Of a stretch of 64,000 nt of DNA, positions 26,858 to 36,421 are shown in pieces. Under the pieces are notes generated by a model that had not been told where the DNA came from, searched no databases, and saw only the letters and a list, made by a program, of their open reading frames with translations. Position 1 is the first letter of the stretch; each line of letters begins with the position of its first letter. Source of the DNA: an uncultured Bacteroidales bacterium (GTDB lineage Bacteria > Bacteroidota > Bacteroidia > Bacteroidales > UBA932); NCBI GenBank assembly GCA_934717185.1, contig CAKUYQ010000010.1, positions 1-64,000 on the forward strand, given 5' to 3'. The translations under genes were made by a program, and so were the position numbers.

Positions 26858-28972
26858 ATGACAGACTTGTTGCAGACACCGGTGAAATTTCTGCCCGGAA
26901 TTGGGCCAAAGAGAGCAGAGCTTTTGGAGAAGGAGCTTGGCATTGCCACGTGCCGCGATCTGCTCTTTTTTGCGCCGTTCAGGTATGTAGACAAAAGCAA
27001 GGTGTACACGGTGCGGGAGCTCGAATCCACACTCGCATACGTCCAGCTAAGAGGCAGGCTTATAAGCAAATCCATTATGGGAGACACCCCAAAGAACAAG
27101 CGGCTTACAGCCATTTTAAAAGACAGTACGGGCAGTATTGAATTGGTCTTCTTTAAGGGAATAAAGTGGATGGAGGAGAAACTTAAGACAGGGGAGGAGT
27201 ATGTTGTCTTTGGCAAGCCCTCTGAGTTTAACGGCATCTACAATATGGTCCATCCGGAGGTTACAAAAGCTTCTGAGGAGACCATGTACGGAGGCAGCAC
27301 AATGATGGGGGTCTACTCAAGCACGGAAAAACTTAAGAATGCCGGGATAGGCAACAAGGTCTTTTCCAAGTTTGTGGCATCTGCGCTTGAAAAGTACGGC
27401 AATGGTATTAATGAGACGCTTCCCGACAAAATACTCAAAGAGAGATTCCTATGCCCTTTAAAAGAGGCTGTTAAGAATATTCACTTTCCTCAAAACCAGC
27501 AACTTTTGCAGCGGGCGCAATACAGGCTTAAATTTGAGGAGCTCTTCTTTCTGCAACTCGGACTGCTAAAACAGAAGGTTGTAAGGATGAGGGCAGACAA
27601 TGGCATAATGTTCAACAAGATAGGAGATGCCTTTAACGCATGTTACAATTCGCTCCCTTTCCCCCTTACCGGTGCGCAGAAAAAGGTAATAAAGGAGATA
27701 AGAAAAGATACGCGCAGCGGACGGCAGATGAACAGACTTCTGCAGGGTGATGTTGGCAGCGGAAAGACCATGGTTGCAATCTTCTCTATCCTTATGGCTG
27801 TAGACAACGGCTACCAGGCGTGTATAATGGCGCCAACGGAGGTACTTGCACAGCAACATTACAAAGGCATCTCAAAAACTCTTGCAGCAGCAGGGATAGA
27901 GTGTGCGTTGTTGTCGGGAAGCACAAAAAACAAAGAGAGAAAAGAGATATTGCCGCGGGTTGCAGACGGTTCGTTAAAGGTACTTATTGGTACTCATGCC
28001 CTTTTGGAGGATACGGTGGAGTTCAAAAATCTTGGATTGGCGGTTATAGATGAGCAGCACAGGTTTGGAGTTGAGCAGAGGTCTAAGTTGTGGCGGAAGA
28101 ACAGCATACCGCCGCATATCTTGGTGATGACGGCAACACCTATTCCAAGAACGCTTGCAATGACTCTGTACGGAGATTTGGATGTGTCTGTAATTGACGA
28201 GCTTCCACCGGGAAGAAAACCTGTAAAGACAATTCACGTAACGGAAGGTGGGCGCAAGAAGGTGTACGATTTTATGAGGCGTGAGATTGCAAAGGGGAGA
28301 CAGGTGTTTGTGGTGTACCCGCTTATTAAAGAGAGCGAGAAGATGGATTACCAGAATCTTCAGGAGGGTTATGAACGTATAATTGAGGAGTTTAAGGCTC
28401 CGGAATATGTTACGGCTGTGGTGCACGGGCAGCAGAAGAACGAGGACAAGCAGTATGATATGAATCTGTTTGCAAGTGGCAAGGCGCACATTTTAGTTGC
28501 CACATCTGTTATAGAGGTGGGGGTTGATGTGCCTAATGCATCTGTTATGATAATAGAGAGTGCGGAGAGGTTTGGCCTGAGCCAGCTGCATCAGCTAAGA
28601 GGAAGAGTTGGAAGAGGATCAGATGAGGCTTTCTGTATCCTCATGACAGGTTATAAGCTAAACAAGGAGAGCCGGCAGAGGATAGATCTTATGTGCCGGA
28701 CGAGTGACGGCTTTGAGTTGGCAGAGGCTGATCTTAGAATGCGTGGGCCCGGAGATTTGGAGGGGACGGCTCAGAGTGGGTTGGCTGTGGATCTGCGTAT
28801 TGCAAACCTGTCCAAAGACTCGCAGATCTTGGAGACGGCAAGGGTTGCTGCGCAGGAGGTTTTGGATACGGATCCGGGGTTGCAGTTGCCTCAAAATAGA
28901 ATTTTGCAGCAAAGCTTGGAGGTTATGAGACATGAGGGACGGGAGTGTGTGGATTTCTCTGTTATAAGTTAG
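26858..28972 (+). CDS. recG: ATP-dependent DNA helicase RecG
   Basis: 704 aa, close to the usual length. It remodels stalled replication forks and Holliday junctions. An N-terminal wedge/OB domain (VKFLPGIGPKRAELL to about 150) precedes helicase motif I (LLQGDVGSGKTMVAI), DEQH box (AVIDEQHRFGVEQR), motif III (MTATPIPRTLAM), and motif VI (QLRGRVGRG). Near-overlap with the upstream ATPase gene (2 bp) is probably recent juxtaposition. Two exact copies of the TTGTCGGGAA word lie inside (27420 and 27911, opposite orientations). Confidence 0.97.
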   Translation: MTDLLQTPVKFLPGIGPKRAELLEKELGIATCRDLLFFAPFRYVDKSKVYTVRELESTLAYVQLRGRLISKSIMGDTPKNKRLTAILKDSTGSIELVFFKGIKWMEEKLKTGEEYVVFGKPSEFNGIYNMVHPEVTKASEETMYGGSTMMGVYSSTEKLKNAGIGNKVFSKFVASALEKYGNGINETLPDKILKERFLCPLKEAVKNIHFPQNQQLLQRAQYRLKFEELFFLQLGLLKQKVVRMRADNGIMFNKIGDAFNACYNSLPFPLTGAQKKVIKEIRKDTRSGRQMNRLLQGDVGSGKTMVAIFSILMAVDNGYQACIMAPTEVLAQQHYKGISKTLAAAGIECALLSGSTKNKERKEILPRVADGSLKVLIGTHALLEDTVEFKNLGLAVIDEQHRFGVEQRSKLWRKNSIPPHILVMTATPIPRTLAMTLYGDLDVSVIDELPPGRKPVKTIHVTEGGRKKVYDFMRREIAKGRQVFVVYPLIKESEKMDYQNLQEGYERIIEEFKAPEYVTAVVHGQQKNEDKQYDMNLFASGKAHILVATSVIEVGVDVPNASVMIIESAERFGLSQLHQLRGRVGRGSDEAFCILMTGYKLNKESRQRIDLMCRTSDGFELAEADLRMRGPGDLEGTAQSGLAVDLRIANLSKDSQILETARVAAQEVLDTDPGLQLPQNRILQQSLEVMRHEGRECVDFSVIS

Positions 28973-29059
28973 AAGGTATTTTTACAGAGTCATTTTTTTG
29001 TACAGCGATTATTGCTTATCTTTAGGAAATTTTTTGCGATTTTAAAATTGTGATATACA

Positions 29060-29914
29060 ATGAAGGAGAATATTAAATATATAGGGGCGCACGTAAGCGC
29101 ATCGGGCGGGGTGTATAAGGCGGTGGCAAATGCAGTGGCCATTGGTGCCAATGCCTTTGCTCTGTTTACAAAGAATCAGATGAGGTGGACAGATGCGCCT
29201 CTTGCGGAGAAGGATATTGTAAAATTTAAGGAGGAGTGCAGCAAGCATGGGTTCTCTCCGTATCAGATTCTGCCTCACGACAGCTACCTTATTAATCTTG
29301 GCAGCCCTAAGGCAGATGGTTTGCAGAGATCGAGAGAGGCTTTTTTGGATGAGATGAAGAGGTGTGGGCAGTTGGGGTTAGTCTATCTTAACTTCCATCC
29401 CGGCAGCACTCTAAAAGAGGTTTCTGTTGATGAATGCCTTAAAACAATAGCCGAGTCTATAAACATTGCATTGGACAAGACAAATGGAGTTACAGCTGTT
29501 ATTGAAAACACTGCAGGGCAGGGGAGTAATTTGGGTTATGAATTTGAGCATCTTGCTGCTATAATAGATAAGGTTGAGGATAAAAGCCGTGTTGGGGTAT
29601 GTATAGATACAGCGCATTCTTTTGCAGCGGGTTATGACATCTCAACTGAGGACGGCTTTAAAGATGTATTTGAAAGATTCAATGAGGTGGTTGGGTTCAA
29701 TTACCTTAAGGGGATGCACATTAATGACTCAAAAAAGGGGCTTGGCAGTCATGTAGACCGTCACGAAAGTATTGGTAAAGGTGTTATAGGCATAACTCCG
29801 TTCAAGATGATAATGCAGGATGACCGTTTTAACGGTATTCCTTTGGTGTTGGAGACTCCGGATACAACCATTTGGGCAGAGGAGATTGCAATGCTTCGCT
29901 CGTTCACCGAATAA
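29060..29914 (+). CDS. nfo: Deoxyribonuclease IV (endonuclease IV)
   Basis: 284 aa AP endonuclease of the Nfo family, a TIM barrel with three zinc ions that cuts 5' of abasic sites. Family signatures: IGAHVSASGGVYKAV at the N terminus, LNFHPGS, VIENTAGQGSNLGYEFEHL (metal-ligand E), GVCIDTAHSFAAGYD and HINDSKKGLGSHVDRHESIG. A fair promoter-like region (TTTTTTTG … TATCTTTA) is seen in the 87-bp gap after recG. Confidence 0.97.
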   Translation: MKENIKYIGAHVSASGGVYKAVANAVAIGANAFALFTKNQMRWTDAPLAEKDIVKFKEECSKHGFSPYQILPHDSYLINLGSPKADGLQRSREAFLDEMKRCGQLGLVYLNFHPGSTLKEVSVDECLKTIAESINIALDKTNGVTAVIENTAGQGSNLGYEFEHLAAIIDKVEDKSRVGVCIDTAHSFAAGYDISTEDGFKDVFERFNEVVGFNYLKGMHINDSKKGLGSHVDRHESIGKGVIGITPFKMIMQDDRFNGIPLVLETPDTTIWAEEIAMLRSFTE

Positions 29915-29922
29915 AAGGTTAT

Positions 29923-30068
29923 AGCGTTGGCGTTGGCATTGGCATTGGCCGTTTTGGAATAAAGAGAGCGTTGGCGTTGGCCGTTTTGAAGTAGAGAGCT
30001 TTGGCATTGGCATTGGCCGTTTTGAAGTAAAGAAAGTAAAGAAAGCCAAAGCCAAAGCTAACGCCAAA
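29923..30068. repeat. Hexamer inverted-repeat intergenic element, copy 3
   Basis: Three runs of TTGGCG/TTGGCA hexamers, each followed by CCGTTTTG(A/G)A, then AAAGTAAAGAAAG and a final run GCCAAAGCCAAAGCTAACGCC. The TTGGC runs can pair with the GCCAA run. Confidence 0.75.
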
Positions 30069-30102
30069 TATTGTCGGGAAGAAAATACAAATAATAGATA
30101 TT

Positions 30103-30219
30103 ATGAATTTGGAAAATTATGAGCAACCTGCTGTGGCGCAGTTAGAAATAGTAATTGAGAAGGGCTTTGCCACATCTACGGAACCGATTGGGGATGGGGG
30201 TGAGCATGGCTGGGAATAA
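30103..30219 (+). CDS. Small peptide gene, 38 aa
   Basis: ATG to TAA encodes MNLENYEQPAVAQLEIVIEK followed by GFATSTEPIGDGGEHGWE. The pattern (Tyr-x-x-Pro start, valine-rich middle, Lys-Gly-Phe-Ala-(Ala/Thr)-Ser, Gly/Asp/Glu/Trp end) is one I associate with short uncharacterised peptides next to fimbrillin-like and surface-lipoprotein genes in Bacteroidales. Here the next gene is such a lipoprotein. It is preceded by a TTGTCGGGAA copy at 30071 and followed by an inverted repeat. The composition is unlike random ORFs. Function unknown. Confidence 0.6.
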   Translation: MNLENYEQPAVAQLEIVIEKGFATSTEPIGDGGEHGWE

Positions 30220-30221
30220 TA

Positions 30222-30286
30222 AAGAAGTTGCCTAAAAAGGTAATTTATTGCAAGCCTTGAAATTCCTCTTTTTATACAACTTCTTG
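30222..30286 (+). terminator. Inverted repeat after the small peptide gene
   Basis: Arms AAGAAGTTG (30222-30230) and CAACTTCTT (30278-30286), preceded by CTCTTTTTATA and followed by GGTTGTTTTATTT. It could be an attenuator between the peptide and the lipoprotein gene. Confidence 0.4.
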
Positions 30287-30326
30287 GTTGTTTTATTTGA
30301 TGAAATAGGAAAAAATAAGTGATAAT

Positions 30327-32162
30327 ATGAGAAGACAAACTTTTTTTAGATTAAGCATTTTAGCTATCTGTGCGGCTATTTTGTTGTCGTGCAAAAAAGA
30401 CGGAGAAAAAATAGAGATAAGTGGTAGTAAGGTAACGGTGTTTTATGCCAATATTGCCGAGCCGGGGGCGGGCGAAGCCGTTGCAGACGCAGGCACTAAA
30501 ACAGTTACGGAGAACGGCAGGGATGTATTGTGGGTAGAAGGTGATAAGGTTTCCATCTTCAGGGGGGAGAATATTAACGATGAATATGCTGTAAAAGAGG
30601 GGTTTGGAGGAAAGACAACAACCACGTTGGTAAAGGTGGAGGATGGTAGTTTCAGAGCCGGTAATGAGACGGTATTTGATGCGAATATTGCCTATTATCC
30701 ATACAGTAATATTGCGTATAACGGTTCTAATGGTGCTCATTCGTTGTTGGTTCCTATTCCGGATGTCCAGAAGTATGTGCCAAACTCATTTGGCGCCGGT
30801 GCATTCCCAATGGTGGCCGTATCATCTGATAAGGCAGATAACAAGCTCCCGTTCAGAAACCTCTTTGGTGCAATAAAACTTAGAATTAAATCTCCTAATT
30901 ACTGTTACAAAGTAAAGGATATTACTGTAAAGGGTAACAATAATGAGAAATTTAGCGGTGAAGCTGTTGTAAAATGTTCAAGTGCAGAGACTCCAACCGT
31001 AACATTTGTAGATGGTAAAGCCAATGATTATGTAAAATTGGACTGTGGAGATGGTGTTGAGATTTTACCGGGTGGTGAGGCTGAATTTTGGATAGCACTA
31101 CCTCCGGCTACATACGAAAAGGGTATAAATGTTACCGTTAATTTGAGTAACGGGGAATCTTTGCAGAAGAACAGCGAGGCACAGCTTGCAATTGAGAGAT
31201 CTGTTGTTACACCTATGGCCCTCTTGGAGGTAGACACAGAGTATGGTGAACTTTATTTTCCCGACAAACACTTTAGAAATGCTCTTTTGAGTCAAAGTGA
31301 AGTGAAGGTGGATATGGATGGCGATGGCTTTATTACGGCCAAAGATCTTAAGGCATGGACAGAAGAGTATGAGGGTAAAGATGTGGAATTTATAGTTGGC
31401 TTTAATTTTATAAAATCACTTAAAGGAATAGAGTATTTTAAGGCTCTTACAAGTCTTAGTTGCATGGGTAATGAAATTGAAACTATGGATTTAAGTCAAA
31501 ACACAGCACTTAAAAAGTTGAATTGCCGCGGAAACTATAATTTAGTTTTAGATTTAAGCAAAAATACAAATATTACATGGTTGGATTATTCAGCTACAGC
31601 CACTAAAGATTTGGATCTTAGCAAGCTCACCGCACTTGAATATTTGAACTGCGAAAGTAATCATTTGACAAAATTGGATGTAAGCAAGAATACCTCTCTT
31701 AAAACCTTGATTTGTTGTGACAATGAGCTGACAGAATTGGATGTGAGCAAGAATACAGCTTTGGATTATCTGAATTGCGCTACCAACAAACTGAGCTGTT
31801 TGAATATAAGCAAGAATACTGCTTTGCTTTATCTGAATTGTAACTATAATAATGTTGCTAAAATTGAATTTGGCGATAGTCCTGTTTTGGAGGAGTTGCG
31901 GTGCCAGGGTAATCAACTTACAGAATTGGATCTCAGCAAATTTTCTGCTTTATCTCTTTTGGATTGTGGCTATAATCAAATGACAACATTGGATGTAAGT
32001 ACGACTGCTATAGGAAGCGGAAAAGAATCAATGCCTTTATCGTGCCGTATGGAGTCTCTTAAGACACTGTACCTTAAGACAGGATGGGAGATAAAATACA
32101 TTACTGTAGACAGATTTAAGTCATTCATTCATGAAAATACCGTTATTGAGTACAGGGATTAG
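30327..32162 (+). CDS. Surface lipoprotein: fimbrillin-like N terminus plus cysteine-type leucine-rich repeats
   Basis: 611 aa. Lipobox (ILLSC) near residue 22. Residues about 30-300 resemble the fimbrillin/Mfa-like family (GTKTVTENGRDVLWVEGDKVSIF, YYPYS, LPFRNLFGAIKLRI). A short calcium-loop-like stretch DMDGDGFITAKDL (about 328-340) is followed by about nine leucine-rich repeats of the InlJ-like type, e.g. LTELDVSKNTALDYLNCATN, where a cysteine replaces a leucine. The protein is probably exposed on the cell surface and used for adhesion. A copy of TTCCCGACAA falls in the linker between the two halves. It follows the small peptide gene. Confidence 0.85.
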   Translation: MRRQTFFRLSILAICAAILLSCKKDGEKIEISGSKVTVFYANIAEPGAGEAVADAGTKTVTENGRDVLWVEGDKVSIFRGENINDEYAVKEGFGGKTTTTLVKVEDGSFRAGNETVFDANIAYYPYSNIAYNGSNGAHSLLVPIPDVQKYVPNSFGAGAFPMVAVSSDKADNKLPFRNLFGAIKLRIKSPNYCYKVKDITVKGNNNEKFSGEAVVKCSSAETPTVTFVDGKANDYVKLDCGDGVEILPGGEAEFWIALPPATYEKGINVTVNLSNGESLQKNSEAQLAIERSVVTPMALLEVDTEYGELYFPDKHFRNALLSQSEVKVDMDGDGFITAKDLKAWTEEYEGKDVEFIVGFNFIKSLKGIEYFKALTSLSCMGNEIETMDLSQNTALKKLNCRGNYNLVLDLSKNTNITWLDYSATATKDLDLSKLTALEYLNCESNHLTKLDVSKNTSLKTLICCDNELTELDVSKNTALDYLNCATNKLSCLNISKNTALLYLNCNYNNVAKIEFGDSPVLEELRCQGNQLTELDLSKFSALSLLDCGYNQMTTLDVSTTAIGSGKESMPLSCRMESLKTLYLKTGWEIKYITVDRFKSFIHENTVIEYRD

Positions 32163-32194
32163 GGTAGGTACTTGTTTATATTAAGCTAATCAAT

Positions 32195-32227
32195 AAAAAA
32201 GTCCGGCTGCCGCCGGGCTTTTTTTGT
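32195..32227 (+). terminator. Rho-independent terminator after LRR lipoprotein
   Basis: AAAAAAGTCCGGC-TGCC-GCCGGGCTTTTTTT, a GC-rich stem with flanking A and T runs. Confidence 0.9.
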
Positions 32228-32303
32228 GCCTCTGTTTTAACCTTAGACGAAAAATTTGTAACTTGCGGGGTTAATGAAATTTTGTATAGTAATATAGATA
32301 GAT

Positions 32304-33404
32304 ATGGCACATAAAGTTGTAATTGGTATAACTCAGGGAGATGCAAATGGTATTGGATATGAGGTTATTATAAAGGCGTTGTCTGATGCGCGGGTGTTGG
32401 AGATGTGTACTCCTGTGGTTTACGGTTCGTCAAAGGCATTTGGATTTTATAGAAAACGTATTCCCGAAACAGATAATATTAATACTAATGTCATAACAGC
32501 AGCAAAAGATGCTCATCCCAAACGTGTTAACATTATAAATTGTGTTCCGGATACATTTAATGTAGAGCCCGGAGAGTGTACGCATGAAGGGGCGCAGGGG
32601 GCAATTGTTGCGCTTGAGGCTGCAGTTGAAGATGCAAAAAGAGGAGATTTGGATATTATAATAACAGCTCCGTTTAACAAGCGTGCCGTAACATTGGAGA
32701 CATTCAAGTATGCCGGTCATACAGAGTATCTTATACAGGAGTTTAATGCCAAGGACGGCCTTATGTTCCTGTGCGCAGATAAGATGAGGGTTGGTGTTGC
32801 AACAGGGCACATAGCAATATCCAAGGTCTCTGAGACAATTACAGAAGAGCTTATTTTAAGCAAATTACGTATTATGAACAGCTCTCTGTTGAGAGATTTT
32901 GGCATAGATAAGCCAAAGATTGCGGTATTGGGACTTAATCCTCACTGCGGAGATAAAGGACTTATGGGAGATGAAGAGATAAGGATTATAAAGCCTGCAA
33001 TAGATAAGGCTATGGATGAGGGTATAATGGCATTCGGCCCATTCCCTCCCGACGGATTCTTTAGCATAAACGGACAATACAAATATGATGCGGTACTTGC
33101 AATGTACCACGATCAGGGGCTTATTCCGTTTAAGGCTCTTGCTTTTGATGCCGGCGTAAACTTTACGGCAGGTCTGCCTATTGTAAGAACATCTCCGGAT
33201 CATGGAACTGCATACGATATTGCCGGAAGAAACAAGGCAAATCCTCAGTCTATGCTTAGCGCAATATATATGGCTGTAGATGTTTTCAAGAACAGGAAAC
33301 TTTATGATGAGCTTCACGCAAATGTGCTTAAGGTAAAGGAATTTGACACTCCTCAAAAGGATGTTACACTTCCTATGATAGATGAAGAGGTGGAGAAACT
33401 GTAG
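32304..33404 (+). CDS. pdxA: 4-hydroxythreonine-4-phosphate dehydrogenase
   Basis: 366 aa. It oxidises 4-phosphohydroxy-L-threonine in the DXP-dependent pyridoxal phosphate pathway. Family marks: ITQGDANGIGYEVIIKAL at the N terminus, FKYAGHTEYLIQ (metal-ligand His), LNPHCGDKGLMGDEE, and AMYHDQGLIPFKAL (second His), with C-terminal TSPDHGTAYDIAG. The 30-bp gap to rnhA holds an exact TTGTCGGGAAG word. It is the first of a run of co-oriented housekeeping genes. Confidence 0.96.
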   Translation: MAHKVVIGITQGDANGIGYEVIIKALSDARVLEMCTPVVYGSSKAFGFYRKRIPETDNINTNVITAAKDAHPKRVNIINCVPDTFNVEPGECTHEGAQGAIVALEAAVEDAKRGDLDIIITAPFNKRAVTLETFKYAGHTEYLIQEFNAKDGLMFLCADKMRVGVATGHIAISKVSETITEELILSKLRIMNSSLLRDFGIDKPKIAVLGLNPHCGDKGLMGDEEIRIIKPAIDKAMDEGIMAFGPFPPDGFFSINGQYKYDAVLAMYHDQGLIPFKALAFDAGVNFTAGLPIVRTSPDHGTAYDIAGRNKANPQSMLSAIYMAVDVFKNRKLYDELHANVLKVKEFDTPQKDVTLPMIDEEVEKL

Positions 33405-33434
33405 TAGAGGACTTGTCGGGAAGGGAATAGAAAT

Positions 33435-33896
33435 ATGGCTGTTATTCAAATATACACAGACGGGTCTTCGAGAGGTAATCCCGGCCCGGGAGGTTATGGA
33501 GTAGTACTTAAATGCGGACCTCATTATAAGGAATTGAGTGCAGGGTATAAATATACTACCAATAACAGGATGGAGCTTTTGGCGGTGATTGTGGCGTTGG
33601 AGGCACTTAAACAGAATGGAAATGAGGTGCATATCTATTCTGATTCGTCGTATGTTGTAAAAGCTGTAGAGGAGGGGTGGTTAAAAAAATGGTTGGTAAA
33701 AGGGCTTCATAAGCAGAAGAACCCGGATTTATGGGAGAGGTATATAAAAGCAGCTGCAAGACAGAATGTTAGGTTTCATTGGATAAAGGGGCATGCCGGA
33801 CATCCCGAGAATGAACTTTGTGACAGACTTGCGGTTGCTGCGGCATTGGATACTAACAATATGTTGGATGACAGCTTTGCGGAGTATGAAAAATAA
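33435..33896 (+). CDS. rnhA: Ribonuclease HI
   Basis: 153 aa. It degrades the RNA strand of RNA/DNA hybrids. The four acidic catalytic residues are visible: IYTDGSSRGNPGPGGYG (Asp), NNRMELLAVIVALEAL (Glu), IYSDSSYVVKAV (Asp), and HAGHPENELCDRLA (Asp, with the flexible-loop His). Length and order are those of the E. coli-type enzyme. Confidence 0.96.
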   Translation: MAVIQIYTDGSSRGNPGPGGYGVVLKCGPHYKELSAGYKYTTNNRMELLAVIVALEALKQNGNEVHIYSDSSYVVKAVEEGWLKKWLVKGLHKQKNPDLWERYIKAAARQNVRFHWIKGHAGHPENELCDRLAVAAALDTNNMLDDSFAEYEK

Positions 33897-33957
33897 TTAA
33901 TAAAACAGATTACAGTTAAGGTTACTTAGTTGTTGAAGATTATAATTAAACATAATA

Positions 33958-34971
33958 ATGAAAACTTTTTTTGAGACAAGCGGGTTAAGATACTGCATGA
34001 TTGGAAGTGGAAGCTGGGCAACTGCGCTTGTGAAGTTATTGCTTAATAATCAGAGCTATATAAATTGGTATTTAAGAAGTGATGAGAATATAGAGAAGAT
34101 AAAGGAGTGGCATCATAATCCTAATTATCTACAGTCTGTATATTTGGATCCTGAACGCATAAACATGAGCTCAGATATTAATGAGGTTATTTCAAATTCA
34201 GATGTACTGCTCTTCTGTACTCCGTCTGCATATTTCATGAAGGTGGCAGAGAATATAAATGTTTCGTTACAGGGAAAATTCATAATATCTGCAATTAAAG
34301 GATTTGTGGGAGAAAAGAACCAGACGGTGGCAGAGTATTTCCACGAGGTGCATAATATACCGTTTGACAGAATAGGCATTGTTAGTGGCCCGTGTCATGC
34401 AGAGGAGGTTGCAATGGAGAGGTTGTCCTATCTTACCCTCTCCAGCAAGCATATAGAGATTGCAAGAGCGCTTTGTAAAGTCTTTGAATGCAAGTATATA
34501 AAGACTAATCCGGGAACAGATATATATGGTGTTGAATACTCGGCGGCTCTTAAGAACATATATGCAGTAGCGGCCGGAATCTGTCATGGATTGGGATATG
34601 GTGACAACTTTATGGCTGTGCTTATGACAAACTCCTACCATGAGTTAATATCTTTTATTAATGCTACGCATCCCGACAAATCCCGTATTGTCTCCTCATC
34701 TGCCTATCTTGGAGATCTGCTGGTAACCGGTTACTCGCAGTTCAGCAGAAACAGAACATTCGGTAATATGGTGGGCAAGGGGTATTCGGTTCAGAGTGCC
34801 ATGATGGAGATGAATATGGTGGCCGAAGGGTATTACGCGTGCAGGTGTATGAATGAGATAAACAGAGAGTATAAACTTAATATGCCCATTGCCGATGCGG
34901 TATATAAAATTTTATACGAGAACAAATATCCCCCTTTTGTAATAAAGCAACTTACGGATCTGCTTTTTTAG
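33958..34971 (+). CDS. gpsA: Glycerol-3-phosphate dehydrogenase [NAD(P)+]
   Basis: 337 aa. It makes sn-glycerol-3-phosphate from dihydroxyacetone phosphate for phospholipid synthesis. N-terminal Rossmann motif IGSGSWATALVKLL, then ISAIKGFVGEKNQTVAEYF, SGPCHAEEVAMERLSYLT, and the substrate-binding lysine region VEYSAALKNIYAVAAGICHGLGYGDN (quoted in part). Complete at both ends. Confidence 0.95.
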   Translation: MKTFFETSGLRYCMIGSGSWATALVKLLLNNQSYINWYLRSDENIEKIKEWHHNPNYLQSVYLDPERINMSSDINEVISNSDVLLFCTPSAYFMKVAENINVSLQGKFIISAIKGFVGEKNQTVAEYFHEVHNIPFDRIGIVSGPCHAEEVAMERLSYLTLSSKHIEIARALCKVFECKYIKTNPGTDIYGVEYSAALKNIYAVAAGICHGLGYGDNFMAVLMTNSYHELISFINATHPDKSRIVSSSAYLGDLLVTGYSQFSRNRTFGNMVGKGYSVQSAMMEMNMVAEGYYACRCMNEINREYKLNMPIADAVYKILYENKYPPFVIKQLTDLLF

Positions 34972-35059
34972 ATTCATACAGTTTGCAAGGATAAGCCCGT
35001 GGAAGAGAATAAGAGGAGGTAAAATATAATCAAAAAGCTAATTGGAGGTAGTAGATAAT

Positions 35060-36406
35060 ATGTTAACAGTTAATATTGAACCTATTAGGTCTTTTGTCGG
35101 GAAAAAGACATTAGACGAATATTTTTCAAAAGCTGGTGAATCGCTGAAAACTGTTTTGAGTGGGACAGGTGCAGGAAATGATTTCTTAGGATGGAAGACC
35201 CTTCCGTTTTATGAGAATAACATGGCCATTATAGCCGGATGCAAGGAGGTGGTAGAGCAATGGCGTGGTACTGTTGATGTTGTTGCAGTTGTTGGAATAG
35301 GAGGATCGTATTTGGGCGCAAAAGCCATAATCAGTGCATTGCAGAACAGCTTTTTGCAATATACACCGGGATCTTATCCGCAGATTGTATATGCTGGGCA
35401 GACAATGAGTGAAGACTATATGGCAGAATTGTTGGGCTATCTTAGGGACAAGAGTTTTGCCATAGTTGTAATATCAAAATCGGGCACTACAACCGAGCCT
35501 GCAATTGCGTTCAGACTCTTAAGAGAGATGTTGGAGAGTAAGGTTGGATGCAAGATGGCCAAAGATAGGATAGTGGCGATTACAGACGCATCAAAGGGGG
35601 CTCTAAAGACCATGTCAAATAAGGAGGGCTACAAGACATTTGTTATTCCCGACAATGTAGGCGGCAGATACTCCGTACTTACTCCGGTAGGGCTTTTGCC
35701 TATTGCTTTGGCAGGGTTTGATATTGCCGAGCTGCTTGGCGGTGCGAGAGAGATGGCAGAAAGATGCAATGTAGCTGGTACGGGCTACGACAATCCGGCA
35801 GTCGTATATGCTGCAGCAAGAAACGCACTCTATTCATTAGGAAAAAAGATAGAGATACTTGTCTCATATAACCCAAAACTTGTATATATGGCAGAATGGT
35901 GGAAGCAGCTATATGGAGAGAGTGAGGGTAAAGGGGGCAAGGGCATTTTTCCTGCTTCTGCAACGTTTTCAACGGATTTGCACTCTTTGGGCCAGTATAT
36001 TCAGGATGGCGAAAGAACACTTTTTGAGACTAATCTTCTTGTTAAGAATACAGAACATAAAGTGGAAATCAAGGCAGACAGTGAAAACTTGGATGGCCTT
36101 AATTTCCTTGCCGGCAGAAGAATGGAGGATGTAAACAGAAAGGCACAGCAGGGAACAATGCTTGCCCATACAGATGGCGGAGTTCCAAATATTATTGTGG
36201 AGATGGAGAGAATAGATGAGAGGGAACTTGGCGGTCTTATCTATTTCTTTGAGATGGCATGTGCCATTAGCGGATATATGCTTGGCGTCAATCCGTTTGA
36301 CCAACCCGGGGTTGAGATGTACAAAAAGAATATGTTTGCACTTCTTGGCAAACCTGGTTATGAGAAGGAGAACGAGATCCTTTCAAAACGGCTCAAAGGT
36401 AATTAA
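35060..36406 (+). CDS. pgi: Glucose-6-phosphate isomerase
   Basis: 448 aa, the short bacterial form. It interconverts glucose-6-phosphate and fructose-6-phosphate. Signatures: VVGIGGSYLGAKAIISAL, VISKSGTTTEPAIAFRLL, GGRYSVLTPVGLLPIAL, and the C-terminal catalytic lysine region NPFDQPGVEMYKKNMFALL. The ATG at 35060 has GGAGG 11 bp upstream. A TTG 18 bp earlier is a weaker choice. Two exact copies of the DNA word are inside (35094 forward, 35646 reverse), used in the codons VGKK and IPDN. Confidence 0.96.
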   Translation: MLTVNIEPIRSFVGKKTLDEYFSKAGESLKTVLSGTGAGNDFLGWKTLPFYENNMAIIAGCKEVVEQWRGTVDVVAVVGIGGSYLGAKAIISALQNSFLQYTPGSYPQIVYAGQTMSEDYMAELLGYLRDKSFAIVVISKSGTTTEPAIAFRLLREMLESKVGCKMAKDRIVAITDASKGALKTMSNKEGYKTFVIPDNVGGRYSVLTPVGLLPIALAGFDIAELLGGAREMAERCNVAGTGYDNPAVVYAAARNALYSLGKKIEILVSYNPKLVYMAEWWKQLYGESEGKGGKGIFPASATFSTDLHSLGQYIQDGERTLFETNLLVKNTEHKVEIKADSENLDGLNFLAGRRMEDVNRKAQQGTMLAHTDGGVPNIIVEMERIDERELGGLIYFFEMACAISGYMLGVNPFDQPGVEMYKKNMFALLGKPGYEKENEILSKRLKGN

Positions 36407-36421
36407 TATACACAAATATAT

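Noticed and set aside
29729..30067. Minus-strand ORF with repeating MALALALA
   Set aside because: Product of the TTGGCN hexamer tract read as codons; it overlaps nfo and has no protein character.
29923..30068. CRISPR array
   Set aside because: The repeats are 6-bp degenerate units without spacers; no cas genes are present.
32865..33632. 255-aa minus-strand ORF across pdxA and rnhA
   Set aside because: Covers two certain genes on the opposite strand and matches no family.
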